The translations under genes were made by a program, and so were the position numbers. A stretch of 62,336 nucleotides of DNA from the NCBI GenBank assembly GCA_015661075.1, contig JACVQJ010000006.1, forward strand, positions 1 through 62,336. The letters are read 5' to 3'. Each line of letters begins with the position of its first letter. Positions within the stretch are counted from its first letter, which is position 1. Source of the DNA: Parachlamydiales bacterium. GTDB lineage: Bacteria; Chlamydiota; Chlamydiia; Chlamydiales; SM23-39. This document shows, piece by piece, positions 16,341 through 25,687 of the stretch. The notes under the pieces are model-generated. The model made no database searches. It was not told the DNA's origin and saw nothing but the letters and a program-made list of their open reading frames with translations.

Positions 16341-18737
16341 ATGAAAAATCCACTTTCCAGTCAACTATTGAAAAAAATGGATGCCTATTGGCGCGCTACC
16401 AACTACCTGTCTGTCGGCCAGATCTATCTGATGAACAACCCCCTGTTGAAAAAGCCGCTCGCGATCAGCGATGTCAAACCCAGATTGCTCGGCCATTGGG
16501 GAACGACGCCAGGCCTCAACTTCATCTATGTGCATTTGAACCGCATCATCAAAGAACACGACCTCAATATGATCTACATCACCGGCCCCGGACACGGCGG
16601 GCCGGGCCTCGTCGCGAACACTTATCTGGAAGGCACATATAGCGAATTCTACCCCAATATCGCCCAAGATGAACAGGGCATGAAGCGGCTGTTTACCCAA
16701 TTTTCGTTTCCGGGCGGCATTCCCAGCCACGTCGCCGCTGAAACGCCGGGTTCCATCAACGAAGGCGGCGAGCTGGGCTATTGCCTGGCCCATGCCTACG
16801 GCGCCGCGTTTGACAATCCCGACCTCATCGTCGCCTGCGTTGTCGGCGACGGAGAAGCGGAAACAGGAGCGCTGGCCGCCAGCTGGCATTCCAACAAGTT
16901 CCTCAATCCCGTCCACGATGGAGCGGTTTTACCGATTCTCCATTTAAACGGCTACAAGATCTCCGAGCCGACTGTTCTCGCACGCATACCCCACGATGAG
17001 CTGAAAGCGCTATTCGTCGGCTATGGCTATAAGCCCTACTTCGTCGAGGGCGAAGATCCCGCAATCGTGCATCAGCAAATGGCCGCCGCGCTCGATTCGA
17101 TCACCAAAGAAATTCAAGACATCCAGACAAAAGCGCGCAAGCACGGCTTCAAAGAGCGCCCGCAATGGCCCATGATCGTACTGCGCACGCCGAAGGGATG
17201 GACAGGGCCGAAAACCGTGGACGGATTGCTCAGCACCGGGTCGTACCGATCCCATCAGGTGCCGTTTTCTGATATGGCCAAAAAGCCCGAGCATCTCAAA
17301 CTACTCGAGCGCTGGATGAAGAGCTATAAACCCGAAGAGCTGTTCGACAAAAAAGGCAAGCTCATACCTGAGCTGGCTGAACTGGCACCACTTGGCAAGC
17401 GGCGCATGGGAGACAATCCCCACGCCAACGGCGGATTGCTCCTGAAAGATCTGAAGATGCCTGATTTCAGAGAATATGCCGTCAAAGTCCCGCAGCCCGG
17501 CACCGAAATCAATGAGGCGACTCGCGCGATGGGAGCCTTTATCCGCGACATCATGAAACTCAACTGGGACGATCGCAACTATCGCGTCTTCGGCCCCGAC
17601 GAAACCGCTTCCAACCGCCTCACCAGTGTGTTCGACATCACCAACCGCACTTCAACCGCAGAAATCCTCAAGACCGATGATCATGTTTCGCCCGACGGAC
17701 GCGTCATGGAAATTTTGAGCGAACACCTCTGCCAGGGCTGGCTGGAAGGATATCTTCTCACAGGACGCCATGGGCTTTTTTCCTGTTACGAAGCGTTCAT
17801 CCACATCATCGACTCGATGTTCAACCAACATGCCAAGTGGCTCAAGGTCTGCAAAGAAATTCCATGGAGACGGCCCATCGCCTCCCTGACCTATCTATTG
17901 ACCTCTCACGTCTGGCGGCAAGACCATAACGGATTCAGCCACCAGGATCCCGGCTTCATCGACCACGTCGTAAACAAGAAGGGCGAAATCATCCGCGTCT
18001 ACCTTCCACCTGATGCCAATACCTTGCTATCCGTCACCGATCATTGCGTGAGAAGCCGCGACAAGATCAACGTCATCGTCGCCGGCAAACAGCCCGCGCT
18101 CCAATATCTCGATATGGAAAGCGCCATCAAACATTGCACCGCCGGTCTCGGAATCTGGGAATGGGCGAGTACCGACGAAGGGTGCGATCCCGATGTCATC
18201 ATGGCCTGCGCCGGCGACGTCCCCACTCTCGAAACCCTGGCCGCCGTCGACCTCCTCCGCCAGCACTTCCCGGATCTAAAAATCCGCGTCGTCAACGTCG
18301 TGAATCTCATGACGCTGCAACCGCCGAGCGAGCATCCAAACGGCCTGAGCGATAAGAATTATGACTGCATCTTTACGAAAGAAAAGCCGATTGTTTTCGC
18401 CTTCCACGGCTATCCATGGCTGATCCATCGATTGATCTACCGCAGAACCAACAAGAGAATGCATGTCCGCGGCTACAAGGAAGAGGGAACCACAACGACT
18501 CCGTTCGATATGGTCGTATTAAACGACCTCGACCGCTTCCATTTGGCCGAGGACGTCATCGACCGCGTGCCAAGATTGGGCGCCCGAGCAACCTACTTCA
18601 GACAGTTTTTACGCAATAAACTGCTCGAGCATAAGGCCTATATCTACAAAAACGGCCAGGACATGCCGGAAATCCGCAATTGGAAATGGCCTGAATCTAA
18701 AGTAAAACAAACTAAAAAGAAAAAAACTAAAAAATAA
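16341..18737 (+). CDS. xfp: Xylulose-5-phosphate/fructose-6-phosphate phosphoketolase
   Basis: TPP-dependent enzyme splitting xylulose 5-phosphate (or fructose 6-phosphate) with phosphate to acetyl phosphate plus glyceraldehyde 3-phosphate (or erythrose 4-phosphate). The 798 residues are the family length. Marks include [60 protein letters not shown] and the TPP-binding [16 protein letters not shown]...LHLNGYKIS. The C-terminus ends in a short, very basic tail ([10 protein letters not shown]) that is unusual. An AAGGAG ribosome-binding site precedes the ATG and another AGGAGG lies 30 bases earlier. No acetate kinase is visible nearby. Confidence 0.96.
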   Translation: MKNPLSSQLLKKMDAYWRATNYLSVGQIYLMNNPLLKKPLAISDVKPRLLGHWGTTPGLNFIYVHLNRIIKEHDLNMIYITGPGHGGPGLVANTYLEGTYSEFYPNIAQDEQGMKRLFTQFSFPGGIPSHVAAETPGSINEGGELGYCLAHAYGAAFDNPDLIVACVVGDGEAETGALAASWHSNKFLNPVHDGAVLPILHLNGYKISEPTVLARIPHDELKALFVGYGYKPYFVEGEDPAIVHQQMAAALDSITKEIQDIQTKARKHGFKERPQWPMIVLRTPKGWTGPKTVDGLLSTGSYRSHQVPFSDMAKKPEHLKLLERWMKSYKPEELFDKKGKLIPELAELAPLGKRRMGDNPHANGGLLLKDLKMPDFREYAVKVPQPGTEINEATRAMGAFIRDIMKLNWDDRNYRVFGPDETASNRLTSVFDITNRTSTAEILKTDDHVSPDGRVMEILSEHLCQGWLEGYLLTGRHGLFSCYEAFIHIIDSMFNQHAKWLKVCKEIPWRRPIASLTYLLTSHVWRQDHNGFSHQDPGFIDHVVNKKGEIIRVYLPPDANTLLSVTDHCVRSRDKINVIVAGKQPALQYLDMESAIKHCTAGLGIWEWASTDEGCDPDVIMACAGDVPTLETLAAVDLLRQHFPDLKIRVVNVVNLMTLQPPSEHPNGLSDKNYDCIFTKEKPIVFAFHGYPWLIHRLIYRRTNKRMHVRGYKEEGTTTTPFDMVVLNDLDRFHLAEDVIDRVPRLGARATYFRQFLRNKLLEHKAYIYKNGQDMPEIRNWKWPESKVKQTKKKKTKK

Positions 18738-18803
18738 TTGCCGAAAATTGGCGTAGCTGAATATAAAAAGATTATCTTGTAAAAAATATAACGGGAATAA
18801 TAC

Positions 18804-19382
18804 ATGCCCATGCCCCAGCCATACGCATCGATACGTCCGATGCCCGAATACGCGTTTGCCTACTACGGTAACGCCAACCAGATTGAAGAGCTGTTCAATA
18901 AGAATGACATCCACACGGTCATTGAAATCGGGAGCTGGATCGGGGGCGGATCCACGCGCCATATCGGATCGCTGCTCAAGCAGCGGCCAGGCACTCTCTA
19001 TGCCATCGACACCTGGCTGGGGAGCAGCACCCAGCAACCGGGCCAGGAACATTATCAGCCCATATTAAAAGAGGTTTATCACCAATTTCTTTCGAATATG
19101 ATCCATTGGGACCTCACCGATGTCGTCATTCCATGCAGAATGAGAAGCCTCGAGGCAATCAAAGCATTGAATATCCAGCCCGACTTGATCTATATCGACG
19201 GCGAACACACGTTCGACGCGGTCATGTGCGACATGAATGCCTGGTATCCATTGGTGAAAAAGCGCGGAATCTTATGCGGAGATGACTGGACCTGGACATC
19301 GGTTCAAGACGCTGTGATTTCCTTTGCCGAATCACAGCAGCTCAAAGTGATTGGTTCCGACAACTTCTGGAGGCTTCAGTAA
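18804..19382 (+). CDS. Small class I SAM-dependent methyltransferase
   Basis: A 192-residue protein with a compact Rossmann methyltransferase core: motif I VIEIGSWIGGGSTRHIG near residue 38, an acidic strand end LYAIDTW, the conserved LIYIDGEHTFDAVMCDMNAW in the second half, and GGI-like RGILCGDDW. This matches the Methyltransf_24 group, whose members include sugar and natural-product O-methyltransferases. No substrate can be named. It follows the phosphoketolase by 66 bases and precedes two tRNA genes read from the opposite strand. Confidence 0.75.
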   Translation: MPMPQPYASIRPMPEYAFAYYGNANQIEELFNKNDIHTVIEIGSWIGGGSTRHIGSLLKQRPGTLYAIDTWLGSSTQQPGQEHYQPILKEVYHQFLSNMIHWDLTDVVIPCRMRSLEAIKALNIQPDLIYIDGEHTFDAVMCDMNAWYPLVKKRGILCGDDWTWTSVQDAVISFAESQQLKVIGSDNFWRLQ

Positions 19383-19389
19383 AAAAATT

Positions 19390-19460
19390 GAGACTTGATG
19401 GATTCGAACCATCGACCCTTTCATTAAAAGTGAAATGCTCTACCGCTGAGCTAAAGTCTC
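19390..19460 (-). tRNA. tRNA-Lys (TTT)
   Basis: Minus-strand cloverleaf with acceptor GAGACTT/AAGTCTC, D-arm GCTC/GAGC with a short loop, anticodon stem TTTCA/TGAAA and loop CTTTTAA giving TTT, and T-loop TTCGAAT. It decodes AAA and AAG. Five bases separate it from tRNA-Glu, upstream on the same strand; the two are probably one transcript. Confidence 0.94.
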
Positions 19461-19465
19461 TAATT

Positions 19466-19540
19466 TGACCCCAAGGGGATTCGAACCCCTGTTATCAGAA
19501 TGAAAATCTGGTGTCCTAGGCCGGACTAGACGATGGGGCC
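19466..19540 (-). tRNA. tRNA-Glu (TTC)
   Basis: Minus-strand cloverleaf with acceptor GGCCCCA/TGGGGTC, anticodon loop TTTTCAT giving TTC, and T-arm CAGGGGTTCGAATCCCCT. The top pair of the anticodon stem (C-A) is mismatched. It lies directly upstream of tRNA-Lys. Confidence 0.93.
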
Positions 19541-19700
19541 GGTACTCATTTGACGCCGGTTTTCAATTTCCAGCTATCAATGAAAAACGCATGCTATCTT
19601 AGCTGATTGATATCTTTTCCTGCAAATGCGAAACAAGGAATCTTTGATCAGTACGAGCGGCGGCGGTGGTTAAATATTTACTTTACACAACAACGCGCTG

Positions 19701-20255
19701 TCAAACGGTCATGATCTCTTTTTCTTTTTCCGCACACACGGCATCGATATCCCGGCAAAACCGCTCCGTCATTTCCTGAATACTCTTTTCGGTTTTTTTC
19801 ATGAGATCTTCAGGCATCTCGCCATCGGCCTTTTGCTTGCGAACCAGTTCATTGTACTTGCGGCGCACTTCGCGCATCGCAATCTTTGACTTTTCTCCCA
19901 TCTCCTTGCACTGCTTGCCAATCTGCTTGCGAATCGACTCATCCATGGGAGGAACATTGATGCGCACAACTTTTCCGTCCACCCGGGCATTCAATCCGAT
20001 GTTGGCGGCATCGATGCCTTTGGCAATCGCATGGATGGTGCTGGCATCAAACGGAGTGATTAAAATTTGACGCGCCTCGGGAACGGTGACGCTGGCCAGA
20101 TTCTTGATCGGCACATGGCTGCCGTAGACCTCAATTTGGACCTTGTCCAGGATCGACGAATTGGCTCTTCCGGAACGAAGCGTTTTTAGCTCCGATTTAA
20201 GATGATCCAGCACGGCCTGCATCGCCGATTTGATTTGCGCATCGATATTGCTCAT
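19701..20255 (-). CDS. frr: Ribosome recycling factor
   Basis: Cytoplasmic factor that, with EF-G, splits post-termination ribosomes. The 184 residues match the family. Conserved blocks are LRSGRANSSILDKVQIEVYG, VPEARQILITPFDAS, GLNARVDGKVVRINVPPMDE and the helical C-terminus with VRRKYNEL. It follows tsf on the same strand after 162 bases. In Chlamydia the order recalled is rpsB-tsf-pyrH-frr; pyrH is missing here and the gap has no open frame able to encode it. Confidence 0.96.
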   Translation of the reverse strand: MSNIDAQIKSAMQAVLDHLKSELKTLRSGRANSSILDKVQIEVYGSHVPIKNLASVTVPEARQILITPFDASTIHAIAKGIDAANIGLNARVDGKVVRINVPPMDESIRKQIGKQCKEMGEKSKIAMREVRRKYNELVRKQKADGEMPEDLMKKTEKSIQEMTERFCRDIDAVCAEKEKEIMTV

Positions 20256-20370
20256 TCTTTCCCCTCTTCGACAATCGTTCCCACTAGGTCAGAGTGTCAT
20301 TTTTATACTTCAGGGTATTTCACTGGATCTTTGTTGTAAATGCCGTCAACCGATGAGGCAAGAAGAGAAA

Positions 20371-20409
20371 CTCCCCCTAAAACTTGACTTTGTACAATTT
20401 TAGGAGGAG
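20371..20409 (-). terminator. Hairpin between tsf and frr
   Basis: Arms 20371-20382 and 20398-20409 pair at 11 of 12 positions around a 15-base loop, 9 bases after the tsf stop. The stem is strong but only a weak T-rich stretch follows on the minus strand. It may attenuate read-through from rpsB-tsf into frr. Confidence 0.45.
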
Positions 20410-20417
20410 CTCATTAA

Positions 20418-21266
20418 TTATTGACCCACTTTCCAGCGCCAAAAGCAGCGGACCGTGAGATTCTTATTGATCTTTTTCCCGCAGATATCGAGAAACTGCT
20501 GGACAGTCACGGTGTTGTCTTTGACATATTTCTGATGAATCAGACAAACCTGATCCGTATATGCCTTGATCTTGCCGGCGACAATCTTGTCAACGATGTT
20601 GGCCGGTTTATCTTTCACTTGTGAACGGGCAATTTCTTCTTCGCGAGCCAGGACGTTTGCGGGCACTTCCTCCGGCTTCAGATACTCGGGGCTTTCCGCT
20701 GCGACGTGCATGGCCACTTCTTTCGCGATAGCATCCTGGCCCACTGCGCCTTCCATCTCAATCACCACTACGAGCTTGCCGCCCATATGCGAATAAATGC
20801 CGTACGAGCAGTTGGGATGCTTGTGAAGGATTTCCATCCGTTTCAGCTGAATATTTTCACCGAGCGCCTGGATCACCAGGTTGCGGTACTGATCGATCGT
20901 AATCGACTTGTCCTTGAAATAGGGCTGCTGAATGAAATCAGCGAGGGATTTCGGCTTGGTTTCGAGGGCCTGCTTGGCGCAATCATAGAGAAAATGCTTG
21001 AAGCGGTCATTTTTCGCGACAAAGTCCGTCTCCGCATTGGCCTCAATGAGAACGAGAGTCGACTGATCGTCTGCCGTCTGGATCATTCCATCTTTGGTCT
21101 CGCGGCCTTCTTTTTTCACCGCAGCAGCCAGACCCGATTTGCGCAAAATATCGATCGCCTTTTCCATGTCGCCTTCTGCCAGAACCAGCGCTTCCTTGCA
21201 CTTCGCCATTCCGACACCGCTGCGCTCGCGCAGCACTTTGACCATCTCCGATGTAATTTCCTTCAT
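20418..21266 (-). CDS. tsf: Elongation factor Ts
   Basis: Guanine nucleotide exchange factor for EF-Tu, 282 residues. The N-terminal UBA-like region reads LRERSGVGMAKCKEALVLAEGDMEKAIDILRKSG; the exchange core contains ETDFVAKNDRF; the end carries KYVKDNTVTVQQFL. All are standard. Only 14 bases separate it from the rpsB stop upstream on the same strand, so the two are co-transcribed, as in most bacteria. Confidence 0.96.
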   Translation of the reverse strand: MKEITSEMVKVLRERSGVGMAKCKEALVLAEGDMEKAIDILRKSGLAAAVKKEGRETKDGMIQTADDQSTLVLIEANAETDFVAKNDRFKHFLYDCAKQALETKPKSLADFIQQPYFKDKSITIDQYRNLVIQALGENIQLKRMEILHKHPNCSYGIYSHMGGKLVVVIEMEGAVGQDAIAKEVAMHVAAESPEYLKPEEVPANVLAREEEIARSQVKDKPANIVDKIVAGKIKAYTDQVCLIHQKYVKDNTVTVQQFLDICGKKINKNLTVRCFWRWKVGQ

Positions 21267-21280
21267 CCCCTCTCTCCTCG

Positions 21281-22105
21281 CTATTTTGCAGAGTCTTCTT
21301 CTTCGCTATCGTCGTCGGAATCCTCATCGTCATCATCGCCAGGCAGCGGCACGCTGGCCGTCTCATCGCCTTTCGAAACAGGGACATTCATGTCGTTTTT
21401 GAGGTCGATCACAGCCTGCATCAGAGCGCCGAGAATGATTTTAATGCTCTTCAAAGCATCATCATTGCATGCAATCACGTAATCAATCGGATCGGGATCG
21501 CAATTCGTATCGACAAGAGCCATCACCGGAATGCCCAGTTTATTGGCCTCCGCCACTGCGATATGCTCGCGGCTGGGATCGACAACGATGAGCAGCCCAG
21601 GCGGTTTGCGCATGCCGCGAATACCGGCCAGGTTGCGATTGAGTTTGATCTGCTCTTTCGACAACATTGAAATTTCTTTCTTCTTCAGGCCCTCTCCGCC
21701 CGCTGCAATGCGTTTTTCGATTCTTTCCATCGTCTTGACAGAATTACGAATCGTCGTCAGATTCGTCAAGGCCCCGCCGAGCCAGCGCTCGCACACATAG
21801 AATTCACCGCACTCTTCGGCGCATTCCTTCACGACGGCTTTCGCCTGCTTTTTCGTTCCCACGAACAGAATCGATTTTCTTTTCTTGACTGTTTCGCGAA
21901 CCGCTACGACTGCTGCGCGGATCTGCTGCAGAGTCTTTGCCAGATCGATGATATAGATCCCGTTGCGCTCTTCGAAAATAAAGCGGCGCATTTTGGGGTT
22001 CCAGCGACGGGTTTGGTGGCCAAAATGGGCCCCAGACTCGATCAATTCCTTGATTGTTACCGCTGCTTCATATTTTTCTGCTGTTGCCAAACTCATGTTC
22101 CTCAT
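21281..22105 (-). CDS. rpsB: 30S ribosomal protein S2
   Basis: Small-subunit protein, 274 residues from the first ATG; an ATG three codons later (MSLATAEK) is equally possible. The signature LIESGAHFGHQTRRWNPKM and FVGTKKQAKAVVKECAEECG, ERWLGGALTN and GIPVMALVDTNCDPD are textbook. Unusual is a C-terminal extension of about 20 residues, nearly all Asp, Glu and Ser, which makes the end of the protein strongly acidic. It leads the rpsB-tsf pair and lies downstream of tRNA-Gly on the same strand. Confidence 0.96.
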   Translation of the reverse strand: MRNMSLATAEKYEAAVTIKELIESGAHFGHQTRRWNPKMRRFIFEERNGIYIIDLAKTLQQIRAAVVAVRETVKKRKSILFVGTKKQAKAVVKECAEECGEFYVCERWLGGALTNLTTIRNSVKTMERIEKRIAAGGEGLKKKEISMLSKEQIKLNRNLAGIRGMRKPPGLLIVVDPSREHIAVAEANKLGIPVMALVDTNCDPDPIDYVIACNDDALKSIKIILGALMQAVIDLKNDMNVPVSKGDETASVPLPGDDDDEDSDDDSEEEDSAK

Positions 22106-22150
22106 GTTCTATGATCGACGGGGACTTCCCCCGTCTGAGTTCAATGGGTA

Positions 22151-22220
22151 GCGCCTGGACAGAATTGAACTGACACTCGTAGCTTGGAAGGCTACTGTAC
22201 TACCATTGTACTACAGGCGC
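22151..22220 (-). tRNA. tRNA-Gly (TCC)
   Basis: Minus-strand cloverleaf with acceptor GCGCCTG/CAGGCGC, D-arm GTAC/GTAC, anticodon stem GTAGC/GCTAC and loop CTTCCAA giving TCC, and T-loop TTCAATT. One T-stem pair is mismatched. It lies 45 bases upstream of rpsB on the same strand and may share its promoter region. Confidence 0.9.
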
Positions 22221-22440
22221 GTCACGCCCCTATCGGAGCGCTTTAAAAAAAATAGAAATACTAGTTTTACAAGAGGTAGCGATTTATTGCAAGAAAGATC
22301 AGGGGGAGTTCTTTGAAGACCTACAAAAGATTTTGATCCCCGGCTTTTAAAATAATTTATTTTTATTTCAAACAGCAAACTCTTGTTCCGTTCCCTGCTT
22401 TTTTCTCGCATAAAAATTTCTGTAGTATTTATATGATAGC

Positions 22441-25400
22441 ATGATTCCACCTCTCCACAAATCGAACCGGCTGCTGCAGATCTTTCTGGCCGCTTTTCTG
22501 CTCATCGCCTTCCGGATCTGGCATTTGGCCGTTATCCAGAGGGAAGAAAAGCTGCAAGAGGCGCACAAGCCGCAGCGGCGCACCATCATCCAGGCGGCGC
22601 AGCGCGGCAGCATCGTCGACAGGTTTGGCATGCCTCTGGCCATCAACCGCATCTGCTACCGGGCCTCGGTCTACTATAACCAGTTTTCGCAGATTCCAGC
22701 CGCTGTCTGGAAAACCGACGAAGAGGGCCAACGCACCAAAACCTATTGCCGCAAAGAATATATCCACAACCTGTCCTGCATGCTCGGCCGCGAGCTGGGA
22801 ATGGATCCCGAGCGGATCGACGACCTGATTCACGCCAAGGCGTCGCTCTTCCCGCACGCACCCTTCATCATCCAGTCCAACCTGACGGAAAGCCAATACT
22901 ATCGGCTCAAAGCGCTCGAGCGCGAGTGGATTGGCCTGAGAGCCGAAATCGCCCAGGAGCGCTTCTATCCATTGGGCAAAACGGGGGCTTTCGCGATCGG
23001 CCATCTGGGGGCGATCAGCCAGAAGGAATACCTCGCCATCGCCTCCGAGCTCGACAGCCTCCAGCAGATGATGGCCGTCGGCAACGAAGACGATTCTCTG
23101 ATCCAACGCTATCAGGAATTAAAAGAAAAAGCGTACACCCTGAACGATCTGGTGGGCAAAGCCGGCATCGAAAAACAATACGAAGAGACTTTGCGCGGGT
23201 TTTACGGAAAAAAAATTTATGAGATCGACCAGAAAGGCAATTGCCTGCACGAGTTGCCGGGGAGCCAGCCGAGCGTGGCCGGGCAAACGGTCGTTTTGTC
23301 CCTATCGGCCGAACTCCAGCAATTTTGCGAAAAACTGCTGATCCAAAACGAAAAAGCGCGCGACCACCGCAGCTTGGGAGTGGATGTCCAGAGCAAGACG
23401 AGAAAATCGCTCAAACAGCCGTATATCAAAGGGGGAGCAATCGTGGCTCTCGATCCCAATAACGGCGAAGTGATTGCCCTGGCCGGCTTTCCCAGGTTCG
23501 ATCCCAACGATTTCGTTACTTCGTCGAATCGCGATCAAAAATTTCCACGCATTCGCCGCTGGCAGGAGGGCGACGGCTACATCGGGGAGCTGTGGGATGG
23601 CAAAGCCAGCTTTTTCCGCGAAGGCATCACCCGCGACGAAGAGCCCATGCTCAGCTGGGAAACCTATTTACTCTCAACTCTGCCGCAAAACTCGCCATTA
23701 ATGGCGCTGTGGAACCATGTCGACGACATCCGGACGGCCATTCAAATGCAGGAAGATTTTGAAGCGCTGCTCTACTTTGCGAAAAATCCCGATCCTGCCC
23801 TGCTGATCGATCTGCTCTTCCATACGGATACGCCCTGCATGCCCAAAGCCTCGGCCGCAGCGAAGGAAGCCGCGCTGGAAGCGCTCAGAGAAAACTCTTC
23901 CGAGGCCATGCCCCGCTGGCGGCGTCTCGAGTCCCTGCTCAAAGACGTTCCGCAAAACGCCGACAAGCTGTTTGCCATTGACATGAGCCGGATCGCCGTT
24001 TACGGCCCGGCATTCACGGATGAATTGATCGCTCAGGTCGGAGCGATGAAATTGTCCCAATACCGCAATCTTACGCAATCATTGCAACGGGCCGACAAAA
24101 CGGTGCGCGCGGCCTGCCAAAACATTTTTCACCGCACGGCATTTCGCGCCTGGCGCGATCAGTTCCAGAAAGAATTTCTGGCTCAAAAACGGGCCGAAGA
24201 AAAAGAAAAAAAGACCTACGCCCGGCCCTATATCGATTATCTCGATCAAAAGGAGCGCGAGCTCTTCGATGAGTTTTTCCAATCCATCCGCCTGCCGCTT
24301 CTTGTGGCGCTGCTCCAGCAAAATCCGGCTCTGCTGCCGGATGAAATGCAGTGCTATTTCGATCCAACTCTTTACGAGTTGACGGACTGGGAGCCGCTGA
24401 GATACGCGAAAGTCAGCGAGGATCAATGGGTGCAATGGCTGAAAACAATGCGCTCCTATCGCGAACTGCAGCGGCCGCTCTACGGATCCTATCGCTATTT
24501 GCGCGGACAGAAAGGTCAGCAAACCGAGAAGGATCTGGCTGCCGCGTTCTACCCGATCGGGGGATTCGGATTCAGCCGCTGCCATGCATTCCAGAGCGCC
24601 GCTCCAATGGGCTCGATCTTCAAGCTCGTGACCGCCTATGCCGCCATGCGCCAGCACTCTGATTCTCGTCCTCCTCTCGTCCTGTTCGATGAGGTGGGCA
24701 TTGACAATCATGACCGCTCGCTGATCGTGGCGTCCACCCTCGACCATAAACCGTATCACCGCCATTACAAAGGGGGCCGCTTGCCGCGCAGCCACCTGCC
24801 GCAGCTAGGCATTGTGGATCTCATCGGCGCGATCGAACAATCGAGCAACCCCTATTTCGCCATTCTCGCGGGCGACTATCTATCCCAACCGGAGGATTTG
24901 ACGAAGGCCGCCGCTGATTTCGGCTTAGGGAACCGTACCGGCATCGATCTTCCCGCAGAACTGAAAGGACGGCTGCCCACGGATATCGAGACCAACCGCA
25001 CCGGCCTCTACTCGTTTGCCATCGGCCAACACACTCTGGTCACAACGCCTTTGCAGGTCGCAGTGATGATGGAAGCGATTGCCAACGGCGGACATCTGAT
25101 CCAGCCGAAACTGGTCCGCTCCATCGAAGGAATTCCTGCTCCCGCCGCTTTGTCACAGACCCATCTCGCCGAAGAGGACCTTTCGCTCCTCGGCATTGAT
25201 TTCCCTCTTTTCTCCCCAAGCAGCCACTCCATCGAGCCGCGCCAAAGCGCGGCGGCCAAGACCCGGATCGAGCGAACGATTGCCCTCCCGAATGCATTGC
25301 GCAATACTCTTTGCGAAGGGCTCGATCGCGTCGTCTGGGGATCCAAAGGAAGCGCCCGCCCGAGCTGTATCAAGAGCCTCGCGGCGCATCCCTCACTCAT

Positions 25401-25683
25401 GCGCGATTTTCTTTCCCTGCAGCATCAGATGATCGGAAAGACCAGCACAGCGGAGATTTCGTGCCGGCATGATTGCTGCCCGAGCGCCGCTTCCCATGTC
25501 TATAAGCATATCTGGTTTGGAGCCATCGCCTTCCCGCCGATGGATTCGCATCCCGCGTCAAAATGGGAAAATCCCGAGCTGGTTGTCATCGTCTATCTGC
25601 GCTATGGGGATGGGGGCAAGGAAGCGGCGCCCCTGGCCGCCCAGGTCATCCACAAATGGCGGGAAATCCAGAACCGCCGGTAG
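22441..25683 (+). CDS. Large PBP2-type peptidoglycan transpeptidase
   Basis: Class B penicillin-binding protein of 1,080 residues, far longer than the usual 600-650 but like chlamydial PBP2. One N-terminal membrane anchor (residues 10-30), then the dimerisation domain with QRGSIVDRFGMPLAIN. The transpeptidase domain starts conventionally (ALDPNNGEVIALAG...D354-P355-N356), but the active-site serine S725 (SxxK, GSIFK) comes only about 370 residues later; the extra material is helical and charged. The second motif is S801-S802-N803. The third is K1000-T1001-S1002 instead of KTG. It acts in the periplasm, in chlamydiae probably in division-septum peptidoglycan. It diverges from the tRNA-Gly/rpsB unit. 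Confidence 0.9.
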   Translation: MIPPLHKSNRLLQIFLAAFLLIAFRIWHLAVIQREEKLQEAHKPQRRTIIQAAQRGSIVDRFGMPLAINRICYRASVYYNQFSQIPAAVWKTDEEGQRTKTYCRKEYIHNLSCMLGRELGMDPERIDDLIHAKASLFPHAPFIIQSNLTESQYYRLKALEREWIGLRAEIAQERFYPLGKTGAFAIGHLGAISQKEYLAIASELDSLQQMMAVGNEDDSLIQRYQELKEKAYTLNDLVGKAGIEKQYEETLRGFYGKKIYEIDQKGNCLHELPGSQPSVAGQTVVLSLSAELQQFCEKLLIQNEKARDHRSLGVDVQSKTRKSLKQPYIKGGAIVALDPNNGEVIALAGFPRFDPNDFVTSSNRDQKFPRIRRWQEGDGYIGELWDGKASFFREGITRDEEPMLSWETYLLSTLPQNSPLMALWNHVDDIRTAIQMQEDFEALLYFAKNPDPALLIDLLFHTDTPCMPKASAAAKEAALEALRENSSEAMPRWRRLESLLKDVPQNADKLFAIDMSRIAVYGPAFTDELIAQVGAMKLSQYRNLTQSLQRADKTVRAACQNIFHRTAFRAWRDQFQKEFLAQKRAEEKEKKTYARPYIDYLDQKERELFDEFFQSIRLPLLVALLQQNPALLPDEMQCYFDPTLYELTDWEPLRYAKVSEDQWVQWLKTMRSYRELQRPLYGSYRYLRGQKGQQTEKDLAAAFYPIGGFGFSRCHAFQSAAPMGSIFKLVTAYAAMRQHSDSRPPLVLFDEVGIDNHDRSLIVASTLDHKPYHRHYKGGRLPRSHLPQLGIVDLIGAIEQSSNPYFAILAGDYLSQPEDLTKAAADFGLGNRTGIDLPAELKGRLPTDIETNRTGLYSFAIGQHTLVTTPLQVAVMMEAIANGGHLIQPKLVRSIEGIPAPAALSQTHLAEEDLSLLGIDFPLFSPSSHSIEPRQSAAAKTRIERTIALPNALRNTLCEGLDRVVWGSKGSARPSCIKSLAAHPSLMRDFLSLQHQMIGKTSTAEISCRHDCCPSAASHVYKHIWFGAIAFPPMDSHPASKWENPELVVIVYLRYGDGGKEAAPLAAQVIHKWREIQNRR

Positions 25684-25687
25684 AAAA

